Source: a bacterium (lineage in GTDB: Bacteria; Spirochaetota; UBA4802; UBA5550). Taken from it: a DNA stretch of 11,409 nt. Below the pieces are notes generated by a model that was given only the letters and a program-made list of their open reading frames with translations, did not search any database and was not told the origin of the DNA. The position numbers were made by a program, and so were the translations under genes. Shown here one piece after another: positions 1-6,414 of the stretch (position 1 is the first letter of the stretch; every line of letters begins with the position of its first letter). Location: the NCBI GenBank assembly GCA_024224995.1, contig JAAENB010000510.1, positions 1 through 11,409 of the forward strand, read 5' to 3'.

Positions 1-7
1 GAAAAAC

Positions 8-131
8 GTAATTCGGAATGTAACGCATGGCCGGAGCGATGCCTCGGCAGGTTGTGAGGCTGTCTGAGCGGAGCGAGTTCCGAACGTTCTGCAGAGGTAT
101 TGCTCCGGCCATGCGTTACATTCCGGCTTGC
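8..131 (+). repeat. Element A: long hairpin with conserved head and private stem
   Basis: Positions 14-37 are the exact reverse complement of 102-125, a 24-bp perfect stem. Pairing continues inward through 38-51/88-101 with G-T pairs at 38/101, 41/98 and 51/88 and one mismatch at 46/93. It frays outward to 8/131. The head at about 50-82 begins GGTTGTGAGG and ends GAGCGGAGCGAGTTCCG, and contains a small hairpin (69-72 with 79-82). The same head recurs in element B at 11295-11328 with one indel and one substitution, but on a completely different stem. The element is GC-rich compared with the neighbouring genes. What it does is unknown; it could be a structured RNA or a DNA hairpin recognised by a recombinase or transposase. 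There is no U-tract, so it is not an ordinary terminator. Confidence 0.9.
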
Positions 132-153
132 CCCCCGTAGACGATTATTATTC

Positions 154-182
154 TTGACATTTCCCCCTATAGCAAATCTATT
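154..182 (+). promoter_or_regulatory. Candidate sigma-70 promoter for the 68-residue gene
   Basis: A perfect -35 box TTGACA lies at 154-159. With a 17-bp spacer the -10 would be TCTATT at 177-182 (4 of 6 matches); TATTGT at 179-184 is an alternative with a 19-bp spacer. The site lies just after element A and about 40 bp before the start codon, so a transcript starting here would not include element A. Confidence 0.5.
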
Positions 183-223
183 GTATATTTGTTGTTACAT
201 TTATTTTGTTAAGGAGATATTCA

Positions 224-430
224 ATGGATCGGAAACCTAGCGAATCAGCTCCAAAGCTGATGGAAATGATTAAAAAGGCAATGGATGATGGTGAGATTAC
301 AACCACGGAATATAATAAAATTTTAGCTATTGCAGACGAGGATGGCCATCATGATCCACAGGAACAGAAATTGCTTGCTCAATTGCAGGAATTGTTAACG
401 AATAAGGTTATTAAAAGAGTTCCCGGCTAG
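224..430 (+). CDS. Small acidic helical protein, 68 residues, function unknown
   Basis: The ATG at 224 is preceded by a strong Shine-Dalgarno AAGGAGA at 211-217 with 6-nt spacing. The in-frame TTG at 206 lies upstream of that site and is rejected. The protein has no signal peptide or membrane segment and looks fully helical. Residues 21-25 read DDGEI followed by E29, and residues 38-47 read DEDGHHDPQE. Such 'DG-x-hydrophobic...E' helix starts occur in TerB-like helical proteins and in half EF-hand loops. However, residues 1 and 3 of an EF-hand loop are not acidic here, so calcium binding is not supported. The gene is monocistronic, with its own promoter-like sequence and a strong terminator. 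A 7-bp hairpin surrounds its stop codon. It is probably a cytosolic protein; I do not recognise a family with confidence. Confidence 0.75.
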   Translation: MDRKPSESAPKLMEMIKKAMDDGEITTTEYNKILAIADEDGHHDPQEQKLLAQLQELLTNKVIKRVPG

Positions 431-440
431 AAGCGGGAAC
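419..440 (+). other. Hairpin enclosing the stop codon of the 68-residue gene
   Basis: GTTCCCG at 419-425 pairs with CGGGAAC at 434-440, a 7-bp perfect stem. The 8-nt loop contains the TAG stop (428-430). No U-tract follows, so this is not the terminator, which lies about 30 nt further on. It could protect the 3' end of the message. Confidence 0.5.
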
Positions 441-466
441 CGTTAATAATTATGGATCAAAATACT

Positions 467-502
467 AAAAAAAGAGGTGGGCCGGCGCTCACCTCTTTTT
501 TT
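467..502 (+). terminator. Rho-independent terminator after the 68-residue gene
   Basis: AGAGGTG at 473-479 pairs with CACCTCT at 490-496, flanked by an A-run before and a T-run (to 502) after. The loop is 10 nt. The A-run also makes it usable from the opposite direction. It separates the small gene from the radical SAM gene. Confidence 0.85.
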
Positions 503-538
503 GTATACAGCCGGATGCGGGAGTAAGGAGAAAGGGGA

Positions 539-1516
539 ATGAAGCAGCTTGCAATATCACGTCTTGGTTCCGGAGGAGTAATTACCAATTATAGCTGTTC
601 ATCGCGCTGTGCCCATTGTTTGTATGGGTGTTCGCCGCAGCGGGACAAAGGCTATCTTGAAATAAAGAGGGCACGGGATATCTTTAAGAAGGTTCGGGAA
701 ATGGGCTGTTCTTCCGTTCATATTGGGGGCGGGGAGCCTTTTTTGAATGTACCGGGACTGCGCCGGGTGCTGGAAACAGCAAAGAATGAGCGTATTGGTA
801 TTGAATATATTGAGACAAACTCTTCATGGTATAAAGAGAGGGAGGGGGCGGTTCAAATATTGCGGTCTCTAAAAGAGGAGGGAGTAAGCACGCTCCTGGT
901 ATCGATAAGTCCTTTTCATAATGAGTATATTCCATTTAAAAAAGTCAAAGGAGTTATTGGAGCCTGCCGGGAAGCGGGGATCTCAGTTTTTCCCTGGGTA
1001 GAGAACCTGTATCCCGATCTTGATTCTTTTGATGAAGAGACAACTCATTCCCCGGAGGAATATGCGGCCAGGTTCGGCAGTGATTATTTTCACCGTATTC
1101 CCTCACGGCTCTGGATACATATGGGAGGACGGGCACTGCAAACATTCAGAGGCCTGTACCGGGCAAAAAAGACCGGGGAGATCCTGGAGCGGAGCGCCGG
1201 ATGCGGAGAGCTCGCTGATGTTTCTCATTTTCATTTTGATCTGCATGGGAATTATATTCCCGGGTTGTGCAGCGGGTTAGCAATCAAAGCGGAAGATATG
1301 GGAAAGCCCGTAGAACAGGAGACGTACCCTTTTTTGAGTATATTATATAGGTCAGGGGTTTCAGGACTTGTTGATATGGCCCGGGAGTATGGGTTTGAAC
1401 CCGGAGAAGAGTATATTTCAAAGTGCGAACTCTGTTTTGAGGTGAGGAAATACCTGGTGCTTGAAAAAGGGCTCAACTCAGCCGATTTAAACCCGGCCGG
1501 TTTTTACAGTCACTGA
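539..1516 (+). CDS. Radical SAM protein with C-terminal cysteine cluster
   Basis: This 325-residue protein carries the radical SAM iron-sulfur motif C20-x3-C24-x2-C27. That motif would hold a [4Fe-4S] cluster that cleaves S-adenosylmethionine to start radical chemistry. The SAM-binding GGGEP motif follows at residues 63-67. Four later cysteines, C222, C244, C296 and C299 (the last two as CELC), resemble the ligands of an auxiliary cluster in SPASM or twitch domains, although the spacing is not canonical. C31 lies just after the first motif. The ATG at 539 has AAGGAG at 525-530. The gene is isolated between two terminators, with no maturase partner or small precursor peptide beside it. The 68-residue protein upstream is a conceivable partner but is separately terminated. 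The substrate is unknown. Peptide or small-molecule modification is possible. Confidence 0.85.
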   Translation: MKQLAISRLGSGGVITNYSCSSRCAHCLYGCSPQRDKGYLEIKRARDIFKKVREMGCSSVHIGGGEPFLNVPGLRRVLETAKNERIGIEYIETNSSWYKEREGAVQILRSLKEEGVSTLLVSISPFHNEYIPFKKVKGVIGACREAGISVFPWVENLYPDLDSFDEETTHSPEEYAARFGSDYFHRIPSRLWIHMGGRALQTFRGLYRAKKTGEILERSAGCGELADVSHFHFDLHGNYIPGLCSGLAIKAEDMGKPVEQETYPFLSILYRSGVSGLVDMAREYGFEPGEEYISKCELCFEVRKYLVLEKGLNSADLNPAGFYSH

Positions 1517-1536
1517 GCGGAACCGAAGTGAAAAAC

Positions 1537-1572
1537 AAAAAAAGACGAGAATAAATTTCTCGTCTTTTTTTT
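1537..1572. terminator. Bidirectional terminator between radical SAM gene and tRNAs
   Basis: AGACGAGAA at 1543-1551 pairs with TTCTCGTCT at 1557-1565 around a 5-nt loop, flanked by A6 on the left and a T-run on the right. It serves the plus-strand radical SAM gene and the minus-strand tRNA transcript converging on it. Confidence 0.85.
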
Positions 1573-1578
1573 CTGCTG

Positions 1579-1660
1579 TGGAGAGGGGAGGATTCGAACC
1601 TCCGAAGGCTACGCCAGCAGATTTACAGTCTGATCCCTTTGGCCACTCGGGAACCTCTCC
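1579..1660 (-). tRNA. tRNA-Tyr (anticodon GUA)
   Basis: On the minus strand the acceptor stem GGAGAGG (1660-1654) pairs with CCTCTCC (1586-1580), with discriminator A at 1579. The anticodon loop reads CTGTAAA, placing GTA at 1626-1624. A long variable arm (class II) and a TTCGAAT T-loop are present, as expected for bacterial tRNA-Tyr. The 3' CCA is not encoded, so a CCA-adding enzyme is required. A GUA anticodon makes this tRNA a substrate for queuosine modification, and queA lies in the same window. Confidence 0.95.
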
Positions 1661-1668
1661 GTTTGTTG

Positions 1669-1741
1669 AGCTGGTGAGAGGAATTGAACCCCCAACAAGT
1701 TGATTACAAATCAACTGCTCTACCAATTGAGCTACACCAGC
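1669..1741 (-). tRNA. tRNA-Thr (anticodon UGU)
   Basis: On the minus strand GCTGGTG (1741-1735) pairs with CACCAGC (1676-1670), with discriminator T at 1669. The anticodon stem is GTTGA/TCAAC with loop TTTGTAA, giving TGT at 1708-1706. CCA is not encoded. It lies 8 nt upstream of tRNA-Tyr in the same transcript. Thr-Tyr adjacency is common in bacteria, often followed by Gly, Thr and tuf, but none of those follow here. Confidence 0.95.
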
Positions 1742-1778
1742 TGGTTAATTGCGATACCGCAATAATGATGAGTTAACG

Positions 1779-1806
1779 TTATTAAAGAAACCATGTTTGC
1801 TGTCAA
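1779..1806 (-). promoter_or_regulatory. Candidate promoter for the tRNA-Thr/Tyr transcript
   Basis: Read on the minus strand, a perfect TTGACA (1806-1801) is followed after 16 bp by TAATAA (1784-1779). The mature tRNA-Thr 5' end is at 1741, leaving a short 5' leader that contains a small palindrome around 1748-1762. The A/T-rich DNA upstream (about 1807-1860) could act as an UP element. Confidence 0.45.
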
Positions 1807-1907
1807 TCTATTTTTAAAAAAAATAATTTTTTTTTATTCTTTATTTTATTTGATTTGTATATGTGTTTTTTTTAACGGGGTAAGAAGAATTATATTTGAT
1901 AATTATA

Positions 1908-1965
1908 TTGACATATATTATATTCTATAATTAGTTTAGTTTTTTTACTCAAAAAAGTATATAAT
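1908..1965 (+). promoter_or_regulatory. AT-rich leader with candidate promoter elements for the efflux operon
   Basis: The 284-bp gap from 1742 to 2025 holds no gene. Its right half is extremely AT-rich, with long A and T runs. TTGACA occurs at 1908-1913 and TATAAT at 1926-1931, but the spacer is only 12 bp, too short for a standard promoter. A second TATAAT lies at 1960-1965, about 65 bp before the coding start, without a good -35. A promoter is very likely in this stretch, but I cannot fix which boxes are used. Confidence 0.3.
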
Positions 1966-2025
1966 GGGATTATATCATATTTTTTGAAAATTTTTTAATA
2001 TAAGATTGATTACGTTTTATGGGAA

Positions 2026-3378
2026 ATGTTGATGTGTAATAAAGGTTTATTTGTTTTTCTATTTTTGATGATTGGAGTTTCGGTCTATGCCGGGGAGAGA
2101 GAAATAACACTCCGGGAGTGTATTGATACGGCGCTGCAAAATCATCCTAATTTGCTGGTTTCCATTGAGGAGAAAAAGCAGGCCTGGGCTGATTATAAAG
2201 CTATACGAGGGGCTAACAATTTGCTTGTTGCCGGAGAGCTCAAGACAGTTGAGCGGTTAAAAGACGGAGTAAGCAGCACCAGTTTTAGTATTCCCGGTGT
2301 TGATACCAATTTTGGTCTGTTTGGCGGACTTACGGCAACATACCCGCTTTTTAATATGCAAAAGAGCCAGGCGGAAGATTCTTCACGTCTTTCTATCGAT
2401 CTGTCTAAATTTAAGGCCAAGAAGACCGAATTTGAGGTTATGTATGATGTAAAAAAGGCATATTATCAATATATAATATCAAGAGAGAATGTTAAACTGA
2501 GAAACAAGACTCTGCATAATTCCAAAAAGAAACAGAAGCAGGCGAAGATCCTTTTCGAGAACGGAACAAAAACAATACTTGATGTTACCAGCGCTGATGT
2601 TGAGATTGGTGAAGCAAATCTCGCGTATGAAAAGGCAAGGAACAATGAACGATTGATGAAAGCGCAGCTCTATTCGTCAATGGGCATTAAAAGTGATGAT
2701 GATATTAATATTTCTCTTTCTCCCCTGGAGGATCTGCCTCAATTGAAATATTCATTAACCGACCTGTACAAGCTTTCCGATCTGTATAGCCCGGAGATTA
2801 TGATCGTAAAATTGCAGAAGAAGATAAGTAAAATGAATATAGAGGTGCAGGATTGGGGGCATTATCCCACAGTCGATTTAGCCCTGGCATTGGGGATTGA
2901 GAACCAGAAACTTTTTAACACCGATTCAAATGACAGTTTTTGGGAACGGGCTAAAAGTTCAAACTGGACTCCTACCTATAATATGGGGATAACGATAAAG
3001 GTGCCTGTTTATTACGGCGGAGCCATTTCAGCGAAAGTTGAGTCCGCTGTATCCGATTACAATAAAATGGTCTACTACGAGCGTAAGGTTGTGGTGCAAA
3101 TGAATGACCTGATTAAAAATCAATATAAAAGTCTTGAAGAATTCTCACGACAGTTTACTATTTCAAAACTGATGCTTGCGAATGCCAGGAAGCATCAGCT
3201 GCTGGCCCAGAGAAGTTATGAAAATGGCATTGGTTCACAGTTAACGCTTCAGAACGCGGAGATGACTGTCCTCTCAGCTGAACTGGCATATATTAAACTA
3301 AAGGTGGAGTACCTGTTAACATTGGCCGATGTATGTAAAATTGTTGGATTGAGAGAGGAGTACTTATGCAAGAAATAG
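2026..3378 (+). CDS. TolC-family outer-membrane efflux protein
   Basis: This 450-residue protein starts with a signal peptide (hydrophobic residues 8-20, likely cleavage after Val-Tyr-Ala22). The mature part begins with the TolC-like pattern 'ITLRECIDTALQNHPNL' at about residues 26-42. Long charged heptad-rich helices follow in two repeats, as in outer-membrane efflux channels. Such proteins trimerise into a beta-barrel plus periplasmic helical tunnel and export substrates delivered by an inner-membrane pump. The length fits the family. The start is uncertain: ATG at 2026 has no Shine-Dalgarno, while ATG at 2032 has a weak GGGA at 2021-2024. The last 13 nt overlap the start of the adaptor gene, whose ribosome-binding site lies inside this coding region, so the two are probably translationally coupled. 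Substrate not predictable. Confidence 0.88.
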   Translation: MLMCNKGLFVFLFLMIGVSVYAGEREITLRECIDTALQNHPNLLVSIEEKKQAWADYKAIRGANNLLVAGELKTVERLKDGVSSTSFSIPGVDTNFGLFGGLTATYPLFNMQKSQAEDSSRLSIDLSKFKAKKTEFEVMYDVKKAYYQYIISRENVKLRNKTLHNSKKKQKQAKILFENGTKTILDVTSADVEIGEANLAYEKARNNERLMKAQLYSSMGIKSDDDINISLSPLEDLPQLKYSLTDLYKLSDLYSPEIMIVKLQKKISKMNIEVQDWGHYPTVDLALALGIENQKLFNTDSNDSFWERAKSSNWTPTYNMGITIKVPVYYGGAISAKVESAVSDYNKMVYYERKVVVQMNDLIKNQYKSLEEFSRQFTISKLMLANARKHQLLAQRSYENGIGSQLTLQNAEMTVLSAELAYIKLKVEYLLTLADVCKIVGLREEYLCKK

Positions 3379-4463
3379 CTAGAAAGAGAATAATTCTAAT
3401 TTTGGGAGTCCTCATATCCATCGGGCTGATTGTTATTGCGGCTAGAAGCTGCGGCGGAGATGAAAAGTATAACTATGAATACGGTAGAGTAACAGCCGGA
3501 GAAGTGCGTAAAACCATATCCGTAACCGGAGTGCTTGAAGTGATCGATCCGCACAGGGTTTTGAGTAAAATAGGCGGAATGGTGGAAAACGTCTATGTTG
3601 ATTTTAATGATAGGGTAAAAAAAGGCCAGATCCTCGCGTTGCTCGACGCGGCTCCCTATAATAAAGCGCTTGATATTTCGCTGCCCAAACTGGAAATAGC
3701 CCGGTTAAATATGGCAGCAGCGAAGAAAGATTATGAAGGAAAGCAAAAGCTGTTTAAGGAAAACCTGGTATCTAAGGTTAATCTTGATTCGGCAAAATTA
3801 AGCTATAAAAATGCCCGGAATGCTTACAAGGCGTCTTTTGTTGATTATAACGGGCATCGTGAAAATAAGAGAAATTGCCGGATTGTTTCCCCTTCAGGTG
3901 GGATTATTTTAAATAAAAATGTAGAGTCTAACCTTCCTGTTGGGGCGAATCATCTCTGTTTTGAAATCGCGTCAACGTTGAAAACGATGCGTCTTATTAT
4001 CAGTATTGATGAGGCGGACATAGGCATTATTAAAACAGGGCAGAAGGTGTTTTTCTCGGTAAGCGCGTTTCCGGAAAAGGTCTTTACCGGGAAGATCAGC
4101 CAGGTTCGAATAAACCCGGTAAAAAGCGGGGGGCTGGTAACGTACCAATCCCAGGTTATATGCGACAATGAGGAGCTCCTTTTGAAGCCCGGAATGACAG
4201 CTACGGCAACAGTGGAAGTTTCCAAAAAACAGAATGCTCTGCGGGTGAAAAACCAGGCATTGATTGTGGCTCCTCTCGGTGTTGATTATGATACTGAAAA
4301 GAAATATATCTGGAAAAAGAGTTCCGATGGAGTAGATGGGCTTCCCGTAGTGAATATTGAAGTGAAAACCGATCTTGTGGGTGATATGTATACGGAGATT
4401 GTAAGCACAAATCTCAAAAAGGGTGATGAGGTTCTTGTTGCGGCAAAAGAGCTGGAGAAATAA
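3366..4463 (+). CDS. HlyD/MacA-type periplasmic adaptor of an ABC efflux system
   Basis: This 365-residue membrane-fusion protein links an inner-membrane ABC pump to the TolC-like channel. Residues 9-26 form an N-terminal membrane anchor. C29 lies in 'AARSC', which is a poor lipobox, so a lipoprotein is unlikely. The biotinyl-lipoyl-like half-motif spans about residues 67-94 (GGMVENVYVDFNDRVKKGQ). A short alpha-helical hairpin at about 100-165 comes next. The second lipoyl half is marked by IVSPSGGIILNK, and beta-barrel and membrane-proximal domains complete the chain. This order matches MacA-like adaptors. The ATG at 3366 has AGAGGAG at 3354-3360. The gene overlaps the channel gene by 13 nt and ends 1 nt before the ATPase start, so it is in the middle of the operon. 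Confidence 0.88.
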   Translation: MQEIARKRIILILGVLISIGLIVIAARSCGGDEKYNYEYGRVTAGEVRKTISVTGVLEVIDPHRVLSKIGGMVENVYVDFNDRVKKGQILALLDAAPYNKALDISLPKLEIARLNMAAAKKDYEGKQKLFKENLVSKVNLDSAKLSYKNARNAYKASFVDYNGHRENKRNCRIVSPSGGIILNKNVESNLPVGANHLCFEIASTLKTMRLIISIDEADIGIIKTGQKVFFSVSAFPEKVFTGKISQVRINPVKSGGLVTYQSQVICDNEELLLKPGMTATATVEVSKKQNALRVKNQALIVAPLGVDYDTEKKYIWKKSSDGVDGLPVVNIEVKTDLVGDMYTEIVSTNLKKGDEVLVAAKELEK

Positions 4464-4464
4464 T

Positions 4465-5271
4465 ATGAGTAAGCACATAATTGAAATATATGACCTGTTC
4501 AAAATTTACCAGTTGAGTGAGGAAGTCAGTGTAAAAGCGTTAAAAGGAGTCTCTCTTAAGGTGAAGAGAGGGGAGTATATAGCGATTATGGGAGCCTCAG
4601 GTTCGGGAAAATCTACTTTTATGAATATTTTGGGCTTTCTTGATTCTCCCACATCAGGTAAATACGTTATAGACGGGATTGACGGCAGTTCCATAAGAAG
4701 CTCTCAAAAGGCAGAGATCCGGAACAGGAAGATCGGTTTTGTATTCCAGGGGTTTAACCTGCTTTCGAGAACATCTGCTCTGGAAAATGTGGAGTTGCCA
4801 CTCTTCTACCGTGGCGGGACTCTCACAAAAGAGTTGAAATCACGGGCAATGGAGCTTCTCGACCTGGTTGGGCTTAAAGGAAGAGAGACACATCATCCGA
4901 ACAAACTCTCCGGAGGGGAACAGCAGCGGGTCGCTATTGCCCGGTCGCTGATAAATAATCCGGCAATAATTCTTGCTGATGAACCAACTGGAAATCTCGA
5001 CACCAAAACTACGGAAGAAATAATGAATCTTTTTACCAGTTTGAACCATGAATTGGGGATAACTATCATTATGGTCACCCATGAACCGGAAGTGGCTGAA
5101 TATACCAATCGAAAAGTAGTGTTTCGGGATGGTGAAATTATCAGTGATACCCCGGTAAAACATAAAAAAAAGCGGCAGCGCGCTCTAAAAGAAGGCCGTT
5201 CTGTTTTGAATATTAAATCCCTGTCCGGACAAATTCACAAATCTCCCATGCCCGATGACCCGGAACAGTAA
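4465..5271 (+). CDS. MacB/LolD-type ABC transporter ATPase, no fused permease
   Basis: This 268-residue ATPase has a Walker A motif GASGSGKST (residues 43-51), Q-loop Q95, signature LSGGEQ (148-153), Walker B ending in D172-E173, D-loop and H-loop H206. The FQGFNLL and LSGGEQQRVAIARSL patterns place it in the LolD/MacB/FtsE group. The ATG at 4465 has GGAG at 4454-4457. An in-frame ATG at 4423 would overlap the adaptor gene and lacks a site, so it is rejected. MacB proteins normally continue into an FtsX-like permease. This one stops after a 40-residue tail (229-268) that is strongly basic at first (HKKKRQR) and ends acidic. No permease gene follows. The ATPase must work with a permease encoded elsewhere, or the original permease has been lost. 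Confidence 0.9.
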   Translation: MSKHIIEIYDLFKIYQLSEEVSVKALKGVSLKVKRGEYIAIMGASGSGKSTFMNILGFLDSPTSGKYVIDGIDGSSIRSSQKAEIRNRKIGFVFQGFNLLSRTSALENVELPLFYRGGTLTKELKSRAMELLDLVGLKGRETHHPNKLSGGEQQRVAIARSLINNPAIILADEPTGNLDTKTTEEIMNLFTSLNHELGITIIMVTHEPEVAEYTNRKVVFRDGEIISDTPVKHKKKRQRALKEGRSVLNIKSLSGQIHKSPMPDDPEQ

Positions 5272-5351
5272 TGAATTATTCGTGAAATCCCGGTTTTTTT
5301 AAAAAAAATTATCTTTTCTTCATTTTATTAAATATTAAAGCTCAAATAATT

Positions 5352-5381
5352 AAGACATAATCCAGCCTTTTCCGATATAAT
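5352..5381 (+). promoter_or_regulatory. Candidate promoter for the xerD-spoIID-queA operon
   Basis: The 216-bp gap from 5272 to 5487 is very AT-rich and has no gene or convincing terminator. AAGACA at 5352-5357 (4 of 6) and TATAAT at 5376-5381 are separated by 18 bp. A second TATAAT is at 5385-5390. They lie about 100 bp before the xerD start. Confidence 0.4.
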
Positions 5382-5487
5382 TAATATAATATAAATGATT
5401 ATTTTGTTTAGTTTAATTTTATATAACAAAATGTAATTGTTTGAAAAATAGTTTTTTAACAATACATTTTTTTTATCCAGGAGATAC

Positions 5488-6384
5488 ATGGTGAAAGAGG
5501 TTCAGGCTATTAAACGTTTTAAAAGATTCTTGCAGGTTGAGAAGGGATTGTCGCCAAATTCAATCTATTCATACACATATGATCTAAAGAAATTTAGTGA
5601 TTTTTTATCTTCAAAGAATAAAGATATTCTTGCCGCTACACAGGACGATATTAAACAGTTTCTTAAATTTGAAAAAAATAAAAAGAAAAATTCTACAAGA
5701 ACACAGGCTCGATCTCTAGCGGCAATACGGCAATTTTATAATTTTATATCAGACAGCACTGATGGAGTCGACAATCCCACATTAAAGATTGAATCCCCGC
5801 ATATTGAAAGAACACTGCCTGATTTTTTAACGGCGAAAGAGGTTGACCTGCTTTTCAATTCAATATCTGAAAATGATATTTATGAGTTGCGGGATAAAAC
5901 AATCTTTGAGCTGTTGTATTCCAGCGGTCTTCGAATATCGGAAGCTATTGAGCTGAAGTATAGTGATATTGACCTGGATAATATGTTTATTTCCGTGATC
6001 GGGAAAGGGAACAAGGAACGGTTGGTTCCAATGGGTGAAGAAGCAGCGCGCTTGTTAAAAAAATATATGTATGAATCACGCAGTTCTATCCTGGGAGAGC
6101 GGGAAAGTGAGTACTTCTTTATTAGCAAAAAGGGATCAAACTTGAATCGAAAGTCGGTATGGCGGCTGCTTAAAAATTATGTTGCCAGAACCAAGATAAA
6201 TAAAAATATTACCCCGCATACATTGCGGCATTCTTTTGCGACACATCTTATTGAGAATGGAGCGGATCTCCGCTCTGTGCAGGAATTGCTGGGGCATATG
6301 GATATTTCAACAACCCAGGTTTATACGCACCTTGCCAAGAAGAAACTTCAGGAGATCCATAAGAAGTACCATCCCAAAGGATAG
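5488..6384 (+). CDS. xerD: Tyrosine recombinase, XerD-like
   Basis: This 298-residue site-specific recombinase has an N-terminal SAM-like DNA-binding domain (about 5-95) and a C-terminal catalytic domain. All catalytic residues are present: R149 (SGLRISEA), K173 (GKGNKERLVP), H244 and R247 (HTLRHSFATHL), H270 (LLGHMD) and the nucleophile Y279 (TTQVYTHL). Length matches XerC/XerD. The C-terminal end 'LQEIHKKYHPKG' is closer to the XerD ending than to XerC, which is why I choose that symbol. XerD with a partner resolves chromosome dimers at dif during division. I saw no dif-like site here, so an integrase role cannot be fully excluded, but family length and operon context favour Xer. The ATG at 5488 is 4 nt after AGGAG (5479-5483); GTG at 5491 is an alternative with better spacing. 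Confidence 0.88.
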   Translation: MVKEVQAIKRFKRFLQVEKGLSPNSIYSYTYDLKKFSDFLSSKNKDILAATQDDIKQFLKFEKNKKKNSTRTQARSLAAIRQFYNFISDSTDGVDNPTLKIESPHIERTLPDFLTAKEVDLLFNSISENDIYELRDKTIFELLYSSGLRISEAIELKYSDIDLDNMFISVIGKGNKERLVPMGEEAARLLKKYMYESRSSILGERESEYFFISKKGSNLNRKSVWRLLKNYVARTKINKNITPHTLRHSFATHLIENGADLRSVQELLGHMDISTTQVYTHLAKKKLQEIHKKYHPKG

Positions 6385-6414
6385 GGATAGTTTGATATTC
6401 GGGAGTTTATGCGG

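Noticed and set aside
14..125. Integron attC site or rho-independent terminator as identity of element A
   Set aside because: There are no RYYYAAC/GTTRRRY core sites and no U-tract, and the 24-bp perfect stem with a conserved asymmetric head fits neither.
244..361. EF-hand calcium site in the 68-residue protein
   Set aside because: Only the second half of the loop pattern (DGEI...E) is met; positions 1 and 3 are not acidic, and the DEDG segment does not have 12-residue spacing.
1487..1726. Minus-strand open frame of 79 codons
   Set aside because: It runs through both tRNA genes and the terminator; its apparent peptide is tRNA sequence read as protein.
4423..4464. Upstream extension of the ABC ATPase
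   Set aside because: It overlaps the adaptor gene by about 40 nt with no ribosome-binding site; ATG 4465 has GGAG at proper spacing.
3972..4502. Minus-strand open frame of 176 codons
   Set aside because: It lies opposite the adaptor and ATPase genes, which have clear family motifs; no ribosome-binding site or recognisable protein pattern.
5272..5310. Terminator after the ABC ATPase
   Set aside because: There is a CCCGG followed by a T-run, but no adequate complementary arm upstream (4 bp at best).
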